Assembly: GCA_019916065.1 (NCBI GenBank)
Contig: CM034236.1
Span: 57,750,690-57,814,689 of the forward strand
DNA from: Vitellaria paradoxa
Lineage: Eukaryota; Streptophyta; Magnoliopsida; Ericales; Sapotaceae
DNA length: 64,000 nt
Direction: 5' to 3'
A program made the translations under genes and the position numbers. Position 1 is the stretch's first letter. Each line of letters opens with the position of its first letter. This document shows, piece by piece, positions 13,301 to 26,700 of this stretch. Below the pieces are notes generated by a model that had not been told where the DNA came from, made no database searches, and saw nothing but the letters and a program-made list of their open reading frames with translations.

Positions 13301-16300
13301 ACTGCAACAGATCATTCTTAAAAACACTCCAGCATGTTTGGAAAAAAGTAATAGTCCATCCATCAGGTCCAGGGGCTTTTTCACCGTTGAGATCTTTGAG
13401 GGCCTGGAAAATTTCCTGCTCAGTAAAAGGCTTTTCCAGGTTCTCAACTTCTGTGGAACTGAGCTGGGAGAATTCAAGTTCATCAACCTTTGGTCTCCAG
13501 CCAGCCTCTTCTTCAAAAAGCTGCTGATAAAAGTGCAGAATGCCTTGCCTTATCTCTCTCGAGTCTTCAGTAATTGTGCCATTAAAACTTACTCTTTCAA
13601 TCCAGTTCCTTCTCTTATTTGCTGAAGCCATCTTGTGGAAATACTTAGTGTTTCTGTCACCTTCTTTAATCTATTTAATTTTAGACTTTTGTCTCCAACT
13701 AATTTCCTCCATTCTAAGAATTTTTTTCAACTCCAAAGTCTTGCTTTCTCTGCTGCTTTTGTCCAAATCAGTAAGCCTACCCTCATCATCCAGTAAGTCC
13801 AGTAGATGAATGTCTTTTTCAAGTTGAGCTTTCTGATGAGTGATACTTCCAAAGACCTCGGCATTCCATTTTTTTAAGTCAGCTTTAAGGCAAGTCAGCT
13901 TTTGCATCAACCTGTAACTGGCTAAGCCATTGAAATTGTAGCTTTGCCACCAAGTGGCTATCATGTCCTTGAACCCTTCAACTTACATCCACATGTTTTC
14001 AAACTTAAAAGGTTTTGGCCCTCCTTATAGCTCTCCCCCATCAAGTAAAATAGGAAAATGATCTGAGATGAATCTATACATTTTTCTGGGAAACTTTAGG
14101 AAATAAATCCTCCTAATCATTAGATACCAGAAATCTGTCAATCCTAGATTTACTAGTGCTACTGCTCCAAGTATATTTGCAACCTCCCAAAGGCAAGTCA
14201 ATACAACCCAAGTCATTTATGAATTCAGAAAACATCTTCATATGCTTAGTTCTCCTTTTGCAATTCCATTTATCTTAAGTGCTCTTAACTAAGTTGAAGT
14301 CTCCCCCCATACACCAAGAAACCCCCCAACGAAACACAATAGCACCTACCTCCTCCAAAAAATCAGCTTTTGAGTTGTTATCGATGGGTCCATAAACCCT
14401 TGTGAAAGACCAAGTGATTTCCTCCTCCATCTGCTAAAACAAACATGATAAAGAATAAGATCTAGCCTCTGAATCCAGCAACGACAGTTTCCTATTATCC
14501 CACATCACCAAAATACCACTTGATGCTCCAATAGAGTCAAGAGCAGCCCATTTTACCCAACTACCACCCCACAGTGATCTAACTATAGAGTCATCAATAA
14601 AACTTAGCCTTGTTTCCTGCAAACAGACCACATCCGAATGCCACTTTTTTAGAGAAGCTTTAATTAACATCCTTTTCTCCGACCCACAGCAGAACTCAGA
14701 ATTTTTGGCCTCATTAAAAACACAGTGGTAATGGTTTCCTACTCCTTCCTTCACCAAGAGCTGCCAATTGAGAATCTTGCTGGGTCCCTTTCCCGTAAGA
14801 AATTAACCATTGCAGATTCTTAAGTTCTCTGACACCTTTGCTGCTTTCTCTGTGCTTTTTCTTTTCACCACTTTGCTGATTCCTTCTTTTCTCTTCAATA
14901 AATTGAAGCAAATCCATAAGTTTCTCTTCCATATCCTCGCTGGAAATTCCCAAAATTTTCTTAAAAGACTTCATTCTTTTTATAACCTAGGCTGAAATTT
15001 TTTGCAGGTCTTATCCACAATCACCCAGCAATAGTACTTCTGTTGGGAAATAGAGATAGAAGTAGAATTACTGAGATTTTCAAGTGAGAGAGTGCTGCTG
15101 CACTTCTTGAAGAGAAGAATTAGATTTCCCTTGTATTTTGAAAGTTGCTAGACACAGCTTTATATAGAAGCTGTATATAGGAAATTACATAGAGAATTTA
15201 ACATTCTAGGAACTTAGCAAAACATTAAATAAGCCTAGAAAAACAGCAGAGAATTAAATGGATGACAACCGACTCCTTGGAATTAAACAATGACTTTTGA
15301 CTCACGGTTTTCCTCACAACTTCAGTATTCCATTCTTCAATACTGCAGGAAGCTAGGGGAGTACAGTTTAGAGGCAAAGACATGTCCTCTGAACTTGATA
15401 CAACATCAAGCTGAATTCCTTCCCCAAAAAAAGAGTCTTCTCTAAACCAATCAGCAATAGGTGTTGGGCCGATAGGGACTAAGGGTAAAGATGAGCTTTC
15501 TTCAGTTTTTGATTTTATACTCAGCCTCCTGGAACAATATTTCTTCGCAAAGAATCGTTCCCTGTCAGGACTAACCTCAGCCAACTGAGAGGGAATATGC
15601 ATTTGCCTTAATGGTTGTCCACAAGAAGCATTAACTGTTGTCAGCTGGGAAAGGACATCTTTAAATTTAGTCGTACTATCATTAAGAGAATGCAGAAATT
15701 CCTGATCCTTCAAATTTCCAAGGATTTCAAATTTGTTCAATAATGGGCTGCCAACCTGGTTCGTTGAATTGTGAAAGTCCCTCTTTGTTTCCTTTAATGT
15801 TCTATCTACCTGGATCTATTTAACATTCCTAGCCTCTTTGGGCAGTCTTTTGGGTTTCTAAACCTTGGCCTTCTTAATTACTTGGTCTTTCCGATTACCA
15901 AGAGTGAGATCATTCATTGAATCAGCCACTGTCCCACGCACCTCCTTCAGCTTCCCCCCTACTGGCCGAAAAACTCCATTGATGGAGGATGCTTCTACCC
16001 AGTCTACCCATGGTTTTCTCTCTACCCAAACTAGATAATTATATTTAGATTGACCAACTACAATAGGGACTGACGCCGGGACTGATCTTCCATCACTTTT
16101 AACTTTTATTCTAATCCATTTAAAATTAGATGAACTTTTCCAACTTTCTTCAATATCTTGAAAACCTCCACGATAATTTCCTATGCTCTGAAACACATTG
16201 ATATTCCAAAGATAGATTGGTATGCCTATTACCTTAATACAAACAGAGCTTTGGTTCCATCCTCTTCTGGAGCAGTAAATCCAGCTATGCCAAGTATCTA

Positions 16301-19235
16301 AGAATAGATAGTTTTCATCTATGAAATGATCTTTCTGTAGAATTTGAGAAGCTAAGGTAGCATTTGGTTTACTTTTCTGTTTTCTATTTTTTGTTTTCGT
16401 TTTATGTGTTAAAAACTCAAAACGAAGAAGCAAAAAATACTATGTTTTCCTTGTTTTGAGATTTTCTTTGTTTTTTGTTAAAAACTCTCAAAACGACTTT
16501 TTGTTATTTTTCATTTCATGTATAAACTCATTTTCAGTTTTCGAAAACAAAATTTGAAAACACAAGTAACCAAATGAATTTTGAGCTGTTTTCCTTATTT
16601 TCAAAGGTACAAAATGAAAAATGAGCTCAAAATAGAAAATAGAAAACAAAAATAAAAAATAAAAAATAGAAAAATAAACCAAATGAACCCTAACTCTTCC
16701 TATTATACCTAGTCAAGTAACATGCAATAATAACCAAACTACATGAGCATGACCAGATTAAATAGTTGGTGCTATCCAATTTAATCAGACTAATTTTTTA
16801 AGACAAGCTATCTCCAAGAATCCCTACACGGTTCAACCTATTCTCAAACAAAAATAGCATACCGGAAGTCCCAAGAGACAAACTGAGCAGAACCTAACCA
16901 AATATCACAAGGCCATAAATAAATGCATCACAAAATAGACCAAGACACTCTAGAATCGACTGAAAGTCCACAACCATAAATCTAAGAATTAATTCACCGG
17001 CCAAATCCTTTAAATTCAATAAAAAACCATCTAATTTAAAATTTTGGATAATGGATGATACTTCACCTAGCATAGTCTGCACCCATAGAAGTAGTTTCGA
17101 CTGACAACTTTGAAGTTTGCTTTGGCAATAATTTCGAAGTTTAACCCATTCATTCTGAAAAATAGAAAAAAATGAAAAAGGTATTGTTGGAATATCCCAC
17201 ATTGATAAAATCAATATATATTACGTCGCTAAAATCAAGCATGCCAAACCAATATAATATCCTAAATAGCTTTTCCACTTCTTTCCATTTGGTTTTAAGT
17301 TGGATGTTTTAACATGGTATCGGAGCTTGGCTGGGTTGTAAGGACTCATCCTCTCTTTCATTTCTAATATAAGAGCTGGGCTTGGGAGGATTCGTCCCTT
17401 TTTTACTTTTGAATTTCTCGATTTTGCATTTATCGTACTAAGTGCACCAATTTGGCTCTCCACATACAAGCAGAGGTTACATGTGAAGGGGCTATTGAAA
17501 TATATTCCACATTGATAAGTATAAGATTCTAATGGGTCTCTCCACTTTTTACCCATTGGTTTTGAGTTGGATGCTTTAACCCGTATCCAACAAACTCACA
17601 AAAACATGAGGGAAAAAAAATAGAAGAAACTGTAATATTGGCGACTCATGACGTAAAATTTCAGATTTTTTATTTTATTTTATTTTATTTTTATTATTTT
17701 TTAAGACTAACAGGTCAACCTCTCTACAGATCAAGTTCTAATGATATTTTAATTTCCAAAAATAAAGATGAAAAGGAAGAGAAAGGTGAAGAGAGGTTGA
17801 GTGGCACAATGACACTAGCAAGAGAGAACCAAAAATAGGGGTTATCTCTCTTTGTGTCCTGTATTTATATCAATGAGTAGTAAGTACAAAATGCACCATA
17901 ATATAGTTTCACAGAACACGTAAATCAAAGTGAGACAATCCCTTGAACTCTTTCTTGTTCTGCCTCAACACTCTTACCTTTTTATCCTTTTCTTTTGTTC
18001 TACTTTTATTCTATTTTGGTAAACCCATGAAGACCATCAGAACAGTGTTAGGCCATGCGCCATTCAGGTTGCACATGGCCTGGTGCCCGCATGGCCTGGT
18101 GCCCCATCTGAATATTTTCCTATGGTAAAAACTTGTTGTGACTCAAGATCCTACAATTTTAGAACTTTAGCATGCATTTTTAAATGCATTATAAGCTGGA
18201 TGATGGCATTTTCTGCAGTGCAATACACAATGAAGAGGTAGCTTATTGAATTCCCATCTTTAGTGTCTTGATCATTGTCATCTAAATCCTTTGCCAATTA
18301 TGGCTCGGTGACTTTGAAGAACTTTCGTATTATTTTATTAACAATATAGCAGATACCATTGCCTGAATCTGTTACTTTCGTTCAACTATATTAGTTGTAG
18401 CACATGTTGCATATTATTTGAGCAACATTCTCGTGATTTCTTGTGTATATTCATGCACAAGAAAACATTTTTTATTGTGTTCCTGTACCGGCATGTTTAA
18501 GATGCAGGAGTAAATCATGATTATGTATGTATATTTGTGCCGAGGGTTCGAATCTCTCTCTTTCCATCTCCCTTGATGACTTGATATTGGTTTACCTTCC
18601 AAATTTCACAAATCCCTTTTGGGTTCCCTCACTTGGAGTCCCTAGGGAAGAGGACCAATTTGGCCCTTGCTATTTATATGAATGAATAAAAAATCGCAGT
18701 TAAGTACTATTTTGACTTATTAATTTGTCCTTGTGGCAGCAATACTCAAAGCAGCTTGAGGAAACTATGGAAAAATTTGCAAGAGGAGAAATCAAGATTC
18801 TCATATGCACAAATATAGTAGAAAGTGGGCTTGACATCCAAAATGCAAATACCATCATAGTTCAGGATGTTCAACAATTCGGCCTTGCACAGTTGTATCA
18901 GGTTCTTACCTTTTCGTTCATCTCTTGCCCAATTTCTCATTAGAGTTCTTGTAAGATTCATAGAATTTGAAAAGCAGTGTTAAAATCTTAACTTGAGTTA
19001 TTCAACACAGACTTTTTTCTTCTCATTTATTATTGTGGGCATCTACTCATACATGCAACATCTTCAATTGAATCTTTTCTTTACCTTTGACTCTTCTTCT
19101 TGTTCTTCTTTTTCTTCTTATTTTTTATTTTATTATTATTATTATTTTTGGGGCTTTGTGCACTATGTGACCTTTCTATATATATATATATATATTTTGT
19201 TGTGCGTGCATGCGTGCGCGCTCATGTGTGTGTGT

Positions 19236-19280
<45 letters not shown>

Positions 19281-20710
19281 ACTTCACTGGCTAATTTTAT
19301 ATTAATATATGCAGAATTAGGACACTTTTTAGATTTTTTTACCAAAACAAGTGGAAAGTCATTTTCTGTACAATTAAATGAAAGACAAAATGCCTTTTAC
19401 CTAAAATTTTGCTTGAAAGCATTTATGTGGGACGTTTTAGGTAATCACCCACTCTGGACTTCTATTTTGTCAGTCACTTTTGGCTGTTTTATCCTAAAAT
19501 ATTTTTCCAGACTCCAATTCTACCTATGTTACTTTTGCCTAATTAATTTTTTATCCAAAAATATTTTTTAAAAGATAAAAAAATTATTATCTATCGATAT
19601 AATATATATTTTAGTTTAAAAATAAAGATGTACAAAAAAATCTAGAGTCTTATTCTACCTGTCACTTTTATCTAATTACTTCATTTATCCAAAAAAAGTT
19701 TTTTAAAAGATAAAAAACAAAAATAGGTATTATTTTTCTTTAATTAGTTTTTTATCCAATTTTTTTAAAGAAAAAATCAAAAATACATATTAGCAATTTC
19801 GCTAATTTAGTAAAAATGTTAGGAAGTTAAAAGTGTTATTAATTGATTTTTTATATTTGCTAGAAAATATTGTAAATATAGATACAAAATTAGTTTATTA
19901 TCTTTCCTAGCATAGGAAATTAGATTAGGTTATGATTCTATCTCCATACTTGTACATGATATGTGAATATAATCCATGCGCTTAGACCCAAAGAAAATCA
20001 AGCAATTTCATGCATTTTCTGAATTTTAGATTATTTAATAATTTACTAAATAAAAGCAATAGTACGAACAATGTCATAAAAAATATTGGGTATTGATTTG
20101 TGTTAAAAAGGTGTAAATGTGATAAAAAAAATTTAATAACAAATAGTCTTAATCTAAAAAGAAAAAAGCCAACTATATGTAGTTCCAACAAATTCAGGTA
20201 TTCCTAATCAGGCCTAACATTGAATTAATACAATTGAAGAAAATTTAAAATCAATTAAAGCCTGCTCAAACTCGTATTTTTGTTAAGAGATTACAAATGT
20301 TAATACGTTAATACCAAACCAAACCAAGCCAAGCCTTTTCCCACTAAGTGGGGTTAATACGTTAATATTAAAGAAAAATAATAAGTATTTTTTTTATCTT
20401 TAAAAAAATTGGAGTTTCTTATAAACGTTCAAAAGTGTCCAGTATATATTGATATAAAATTGCCCAGTGAAGTAAAAATCTCGAGAGAATTTATCTCTTT
20501 TCAGATTTTTAAATATTTACAATTACTCAATAGGTTTTCATGGTTTTGCATCCAAAAAACAGGAATCAGTACCAGCAATCGTATTTGGCATCTTTGTGAT
20601 GTGTTCCCTTGTTTGGACTAGATCCTTGAGCACAACAGCCCTGACTCATTATACATAACATACCGTTTGATTAGGCATTCCCACTTGTTGCTTTTGGAGA
20701 TTTATCATGT

Positions 20711-20786
<76 letters not shown>

Positions 20787-23700
20787 ATGTAGAGAAATTG
20801 GAGGAAAAAAGAATTGGCAGAGTGGCAATAATCTAGCAAACCAAATATAAAGCTGAAACTACTTTAACAACCCAAAAATGATGATAAACTTCAATCAGAC
20901 TTCTTCCCTTGATAAAATAGCAAATATAAACGGATAAAAACCTATGCTACTATTCTTCTTATTTCTAATAATCAACTATAAATGTTAATAGTTTTTGTTA
21001 AAATTCTTTCCTAGTTTGTATAGGATTGATAATTTTCTTCTTTTTCTATTACTGTTTTGTATTGGATTCCTACTAATATAAATAAAAAAAAAATACAAAA
21101 TCCTATTTGAGTGCCAAGCAATTCACTTAATTCTAGTCTCTTTGACATAGTATCAAGGTGGAGATCCGTCAAATCTATAGCCGCCAATAACATAACCAGT
21201 CAAAATAATCTCAATTATTATTCCAATCACTAGACCAGTCCTACAATTCCCTGTGAGAGTAAGCCATTGACAATACTCCTAGTCCCTTTGTGATGGGCAC
21301 ACTAGCGAAGCAGCACTTTCAGCACTATTTAGAATTACTCTATTGTATTCCTACTTAGTTTGGGATAACTATAATTAAACTTTTAATTGGTTTAGATTTA
21401 CTTTTATTTCCTAATTGGTTTAGGTTTGCTTTATTTCCTAATTGGTTTAGGTTTGCTTTATTGCAATCCTAAGTTGCTGTAAACGAAAGGAGATTATCAT
21501 TATCATTATTAATTTTTCTTCTCAAAAAGAGAGTTATTTTTTCGTCTTGTTGAACGATATCAACATTTTTGTGTCTTCGTGAACAAAATCATGACCCATC
21601 AATGATTTGTGCTACGTTACTTTGCCAATCACCAGTGGGTCCTCTCCCCCCTTCTTTTTTTTTTTTCAGTTATTTGTGATTGAAATCCACTGCGGGTGCA
21701 ACTATCATCCTTAGTCGTCATATAAGCTCACACCAAAAGTATAAAGTGTGACCCAATCTCAGTCCGGTTGTTTTTCCGACAAAGCAACATCACCAAGAGG
21801 AGTGCAGTCACTGGCAGCCTAGGTCCTGAAGCCTCCTTGCCAGAAACTTCCCCATGTGCTTCCACCTACGGATCTGTTGTCTTCGCGTGAGTTTGCTGAT
21901 CATCTCTGTCTTCTTTCCAGCACGCTCGCTTAGTTCTTTGATTGTAGACTCCTTCAAAATCTCTGTGTGATCTTTCCAAGTCCAGGTCCTAGTTTCTCTG
22001 ATTTTGTACAAGTTCTATTCTAGTTTAGTTGCAGATAATTCTATGACATGTTTTTATACTCTTTTTCCTACTTCTTGGATTGTAGACTTTGGTGCTTTGG
22101 ATTTTATATTCAGTCATCCACACTATTTTTTGGTATTCAATATTATACTTCTCTTCCAATCATTACACTAGCTAATGGATTGACTGCATTAGTTGTATGT
22201 TCCTTTCTTCCCTTTTAATTTGATGTCTATTAGTAAGTTAATTAAAAACGTTAATTGCTCTATAACATTCTTTCTTCATTCTGTCATTATTCAAAATATA
22301 AAGACAAGAGAGAAGATTGGATGAGGGCATGAAACCAAAGGATCTGTCACAATTTTGAGATTAATTGAGCTCAAATCACACACCCAACTGGGTTCATGTG
22401 TATCCTTTTATAGATGTACAAGGTGGCTACATGATTGACCTTTCACTTTTCCTATGACCAGATGCATTTCCTACATTTAATTCACTTCATGACTAGATAC
22501 ATTTCCTTCATTTAATTCACTTAACACACTTACCACTACTACATTTAATTCACCTACCACATACATTAACATAAATAATTAATCTATTTACATCTTATCT
22601 ACACCTCAACACTCCCCCTCAAGCTTAGGAATAAATGTCTTCCATTCCCAGCTTGGATACTAGATCATGGAAATTCGAACTGTTCAGCTCCTTTGTTAAA
22701 ACATCAGCTAACTGACGTCCTGATGGAACATAGGACATACACACTAATCCTTCCTCCAATTTTTCTTTGATGAAATATCTATCAATTTCAATATGCTTTG
22801 TCCTATCGTGTTGTATAGGATTATGAGCAATATTGATGGCTGACTTGTTGTCACAATAGAGCTTCATAGGACCTACCCATTTGACTCTCAAATCATCTAG
22901 AATAATTTTTAACCGGAGTAGTTCACATAATCCTTGAGCAATAGCCCTGAATTCTGCAGAGGACCTTGCCACCACATTTTGCTTCTTGCTTTTCCACGTT
23001 ATCAGATTACCTCCAAGAAAAGTACAATACTCTGTAGTTGATCTTCTATCCACTAGGGACCTTGCATAGTCAGCATCAGTGTAAGCTTCTAGAGTAAGAG
23101 CATTGTTTCTCTTGAACAAAATTCCTTTTCCTGGATTGCCTTTCAAGTAATGCAGCACCCTATAAGCAGCTTGAAGATGAGGTTCTCTTGGATCATGCAT
23201 GAATTGACTAATCACACTCACAGAGTATGCTATGTCTGGTAGAGTATGAGCAAGGTATATGGGTCTACCAACCAACCTCTGATCCATCCTTTTATCAACA
23301 ACGGGTTCATCCTTAGCTTCTCCCAACTTATGGTTTGGATCCATTAGAGTAGAGACTGGCTTACACCCAATCTTCTCTGTTTCTGCTAACAAATCCATCA
23401 CGTATTTTTGTTGAGATATAAAGATCCCTTTTGTGGAGTATGCTACCTCAATACCGAGGAAGTACTTTAGTTTCTCCAGTTCCTTTATCTCAAATTGTTT
23501 TGCCAATCTCTGCTTCAATTCATGCTTCTCTCTCTCATCATTTCCAGTGACAATGATGTCATCTACATAGACTATAAGAGCAGTCACTCCCCTTGTAGCC
23601 GAATACTTAATGAAGAGAGTGTGGTCACCTTGGCTTTGTTTATACCCAGACTCCTTCATGACTTTCGCAAATCTCCCAAACCAAGCCCTAGGAGATTGTT

Positions 23701-26700
23701 TTAACCCATAAAGTGCTTTTCTCAGCTTGTACACCTTATTACCTGTGTCCCCCTCAAATCCTGGTGGAATGTTCATGTAGATTTTTTTTTCCAGGTCGCC
23801 ATGGAGAAATGCATTCTTAACGTCATACTATAGGAGTTGCCAATTGAAGTGAGCAGCCAATGATAACAGAATTCTCACAGTATTCATTTTTGCAACTGGA
23901 GCAAAAGTTTCTAGATAATCAACTCCATAAGTCTGAGTGTACCCTTTGGCCACCAATCTTGCTTTATATCTCTCAAGAGAGCCATCAGCCTTGTATTTTA
24001 GTGTGAAAATCCACTTACAATCAACAATGTTTTTTCCTTTCGGTTTATCAACAATCTCCCATGTTTTATTCTTCTCTAATGCATTCATCTCCTCTCTCAT
24101 AGCATCCCTCCATTCCCTTTTTGACAATACCTCAGAAACAGTGTTCGGGATAGCAATGGTGTTCAAACTTACAATGAACTGTTTGTGCGTTGATGACAGG
24201 CGGTTAAGAGACACATAGTGGGATAGTGGATATAGTGGTCGTTTGGTGCATTCTCGGGTACCTTTTCTAACTGCAATGGGAAGGTCTAGGTTGTCTGTTG
24301 GGTCAGATCTTACCATGATCTCATTCCTAGGGCTTGAGTTGGATTCTTAGACCTGTGCAAGTTCTGGAACGGCCTTTTTCCTTGAATACACTTGGGAGAA
24401 TCTTGAAAATTTGTGCGTGACACTAGCTGGGATAGGAGAAGACACGAGTTCAGTGGCAGAATTGGGTGACTCAGATGTGATTGTCTTAGTGGCCTTAGGT
24501 TCAACAACTTGTGTTGGAACATGAGGAAGGTTAAGGGTTTTAAGTGGTTCAAATGACTCCCAAATATTATCTTCTATCATTGAAATCTCCCCCTGAAGAG
24601 AGGACTTGGAGAAAAAAGGGGTATTTTCTGCTAATGTGACATCTGCAGAGATGTAAAATTTTTTGGATGAAGGGTTGTAACATTTATATCCCTTTTGGGT
24701 GGATGAATAACCAAGGAAGGCACATTTGATGGCTTGGGGATCTAGCTTGCCTCTATGTTGGTTGTGGACATGAACAAAGGCAGTGCACCCAAATACCCTA
24801 GGTGTGAGGCCGTTTGAGGTTCTGAAGTGAGGGTAAAAACTATTAAGGATCTCTATAGGACTTTTGTTGTTCAGCATATGTGAGGGAAGTCTATTTATCA
24901 TGTATGTGGCAGTAAGAACAGCTTCCCCCCAATAGGACTTAGGAACATTTCCTTGAAAGAGCAAAGCTCGGGTGGTGTTGAGTAAATGCCTATTTTTCCT
25001 TTCAGTTACTCCATTTTGTTGAGGTGTATTAACACATGATGACTCATGGATAATGCCTTGTGATTGAAAGTAGGGTGACAAAATCTGGTTGAAGTAGTCT
25101 CTAGCATTGTTTGTCCTAAAGCTTTTTATTTTAACCCCAGATTGGTTTTTGAACCATTGAATGGAAGTTAGGTATAACAATGCTAACATTAGATTTTTGT
25201 TTAAGAAGAAAGAGCCATGTAACCCGAGTGCAATCATCAATTAAAGATACAAACCACCGAGCCCCAGAACATTAGGTATAGTAGAAGGACCCTAAATGTC
25301 ACTATGAATCAAATGAAAAGGATGAGAACTTCTTTTATTGCTAATAGGAAAAAATACACGAGTATGTTTTGCTAATTCACAAATATCACAACGAAACTCA
25401 GAAATATCTAATCCTTGGAATAAATGAGGAAACATGATTTTTAAAACCCTAAAAGATGGATGACTTAGGCGTAGGTGATACAACCAAATGGAATCTTTAT
25501 TCGAGGAACTGAGAAAAGACACAAGCAAAGCACTCTTAACTTTTTGAGATGATTCAAGGTGGTAAAGGCCATTTCTTTCCTTAGCAAGTCCAATCCTCCT
25601 TCCCGAGTCCTGATCCTGAAAAACACAATAAGAAGGGAAAAAAGTAGCATAACATTTAAGATCATAGGTAAGCTTTTGAATGGAAACAAGGCTGGCTGAG
25701 AGTTTTGGTACATGGAGGACATTTTTGAGGATAAGGGTAGGTGTGATATGTATATCTCCGAACCCTGCAACAATAGCTAAAGAGCCATTGGCCACTAAAA
25801 TTTTTTTGTTACTCGGGCACGGCGTATAGGTGTGAAAGAGTTGAGATGAGGGTGTCATGTGGTCAGTGGCACCAGAGTCTATTATCCAAAAGTTGGCATA
25901 AAATTTTTCTGAGGTATTCATGCAAAAAAAAAAAAGAAGGTTTACCTGAAAGAGCCAAAGAACAAGCTCCAGAAGGTTTTTCAAGAGACCCCAACAAGCT
26001 TCTCAACTTTTCAATTTGTTCACTGTTGAACCCCATTGTTGCTGAATTTTCCTCCTTTTTGGGTGCTCTACCATGAATGCTTGAGGCCTCTACTGCCCCC
26101 CACAATTTCCCCACTCTCGGCTTGGTGGCTTACCATTCAACTTCCAACATGTCTCTTTTGTGTGCCTTCGTTTCTTGCAATGAGTGCACTAGAGATCGTC
26201 CTTGTTCTCCTTCCGATGGTTTTCCCTACTTGGCAGATCACTCTTTCCTTTGTCTTGATGATCTGTTCTTGCTACTAGGGCTAACCCGTCCACAGTTTGT
26301 AGTTCAAGCATAATACTCCTTCGACTTTCTTCTGCTCGAATAAATGAAATTGCCTCTCCTAGAGAAGGTGTGTCCTCTTTGCCAAGGATTTGAATCCCAA
26401 CTTGATTAAATTCAGGATTTAATCCTGCCAAAAAATTGTAAACACAATCTTTTTCAATGAAGCTCTTCAAGATGGCAGCATCCTCAGGGCATTTCATCTC
26501 GAAAACTTGGTAGTAATCGAGTTCTTGCCATAGATTTAGTAGCAAGTTTACATACTCTGTGATAGATTTGTCTCCTTGCTTAGTGGTTGCAATTTTTATC
26601 TTGATCTCGTACACTTGAGCAGCATCACGAGACTTTGAATGTGTGCGACGAATGAAGTCCCAAATCTCCTTTGCTGTAGTCAAAAACATACACGTGTCAC

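Larger units (their letters stand above)
10985..16355 (-). mobile_element. Nearly complete L1-type LINE
   Basis: From high to low coordinates it has ORF1 with a DUF4283-like region (about 16340-15291), then ORF2 with endonuclease (14974-14025), reverse transcriptase (13964-11952) and zinc-binding RVT domain (11765-11244). It ends in a poly(T) run on the plus strand near 10984-10993, that is poly(A) on its own strand. Several stops and frameshifts divide ORF2, so it is not functional as it stands. A MITE abuts or splits its 5' side and a solo LTR interrupts the ORF1/ORF2 junction. The 5' end may extend to about 17170. No target duplication was found. Confidence 0.88.

Noticed and set aside
18541..18560. 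tRNA B-box-like ggttcgaatctc
   Set aside because: No A box at the right distance, no tail and no target duplication; insufficient for a SINE or tRNA.
18993..19571. 192-codon open frame on the plus strand
   Set aside because: It is carried by TA, TG and GA microsatellites and T-rich DNA, with no domain; not a gene.
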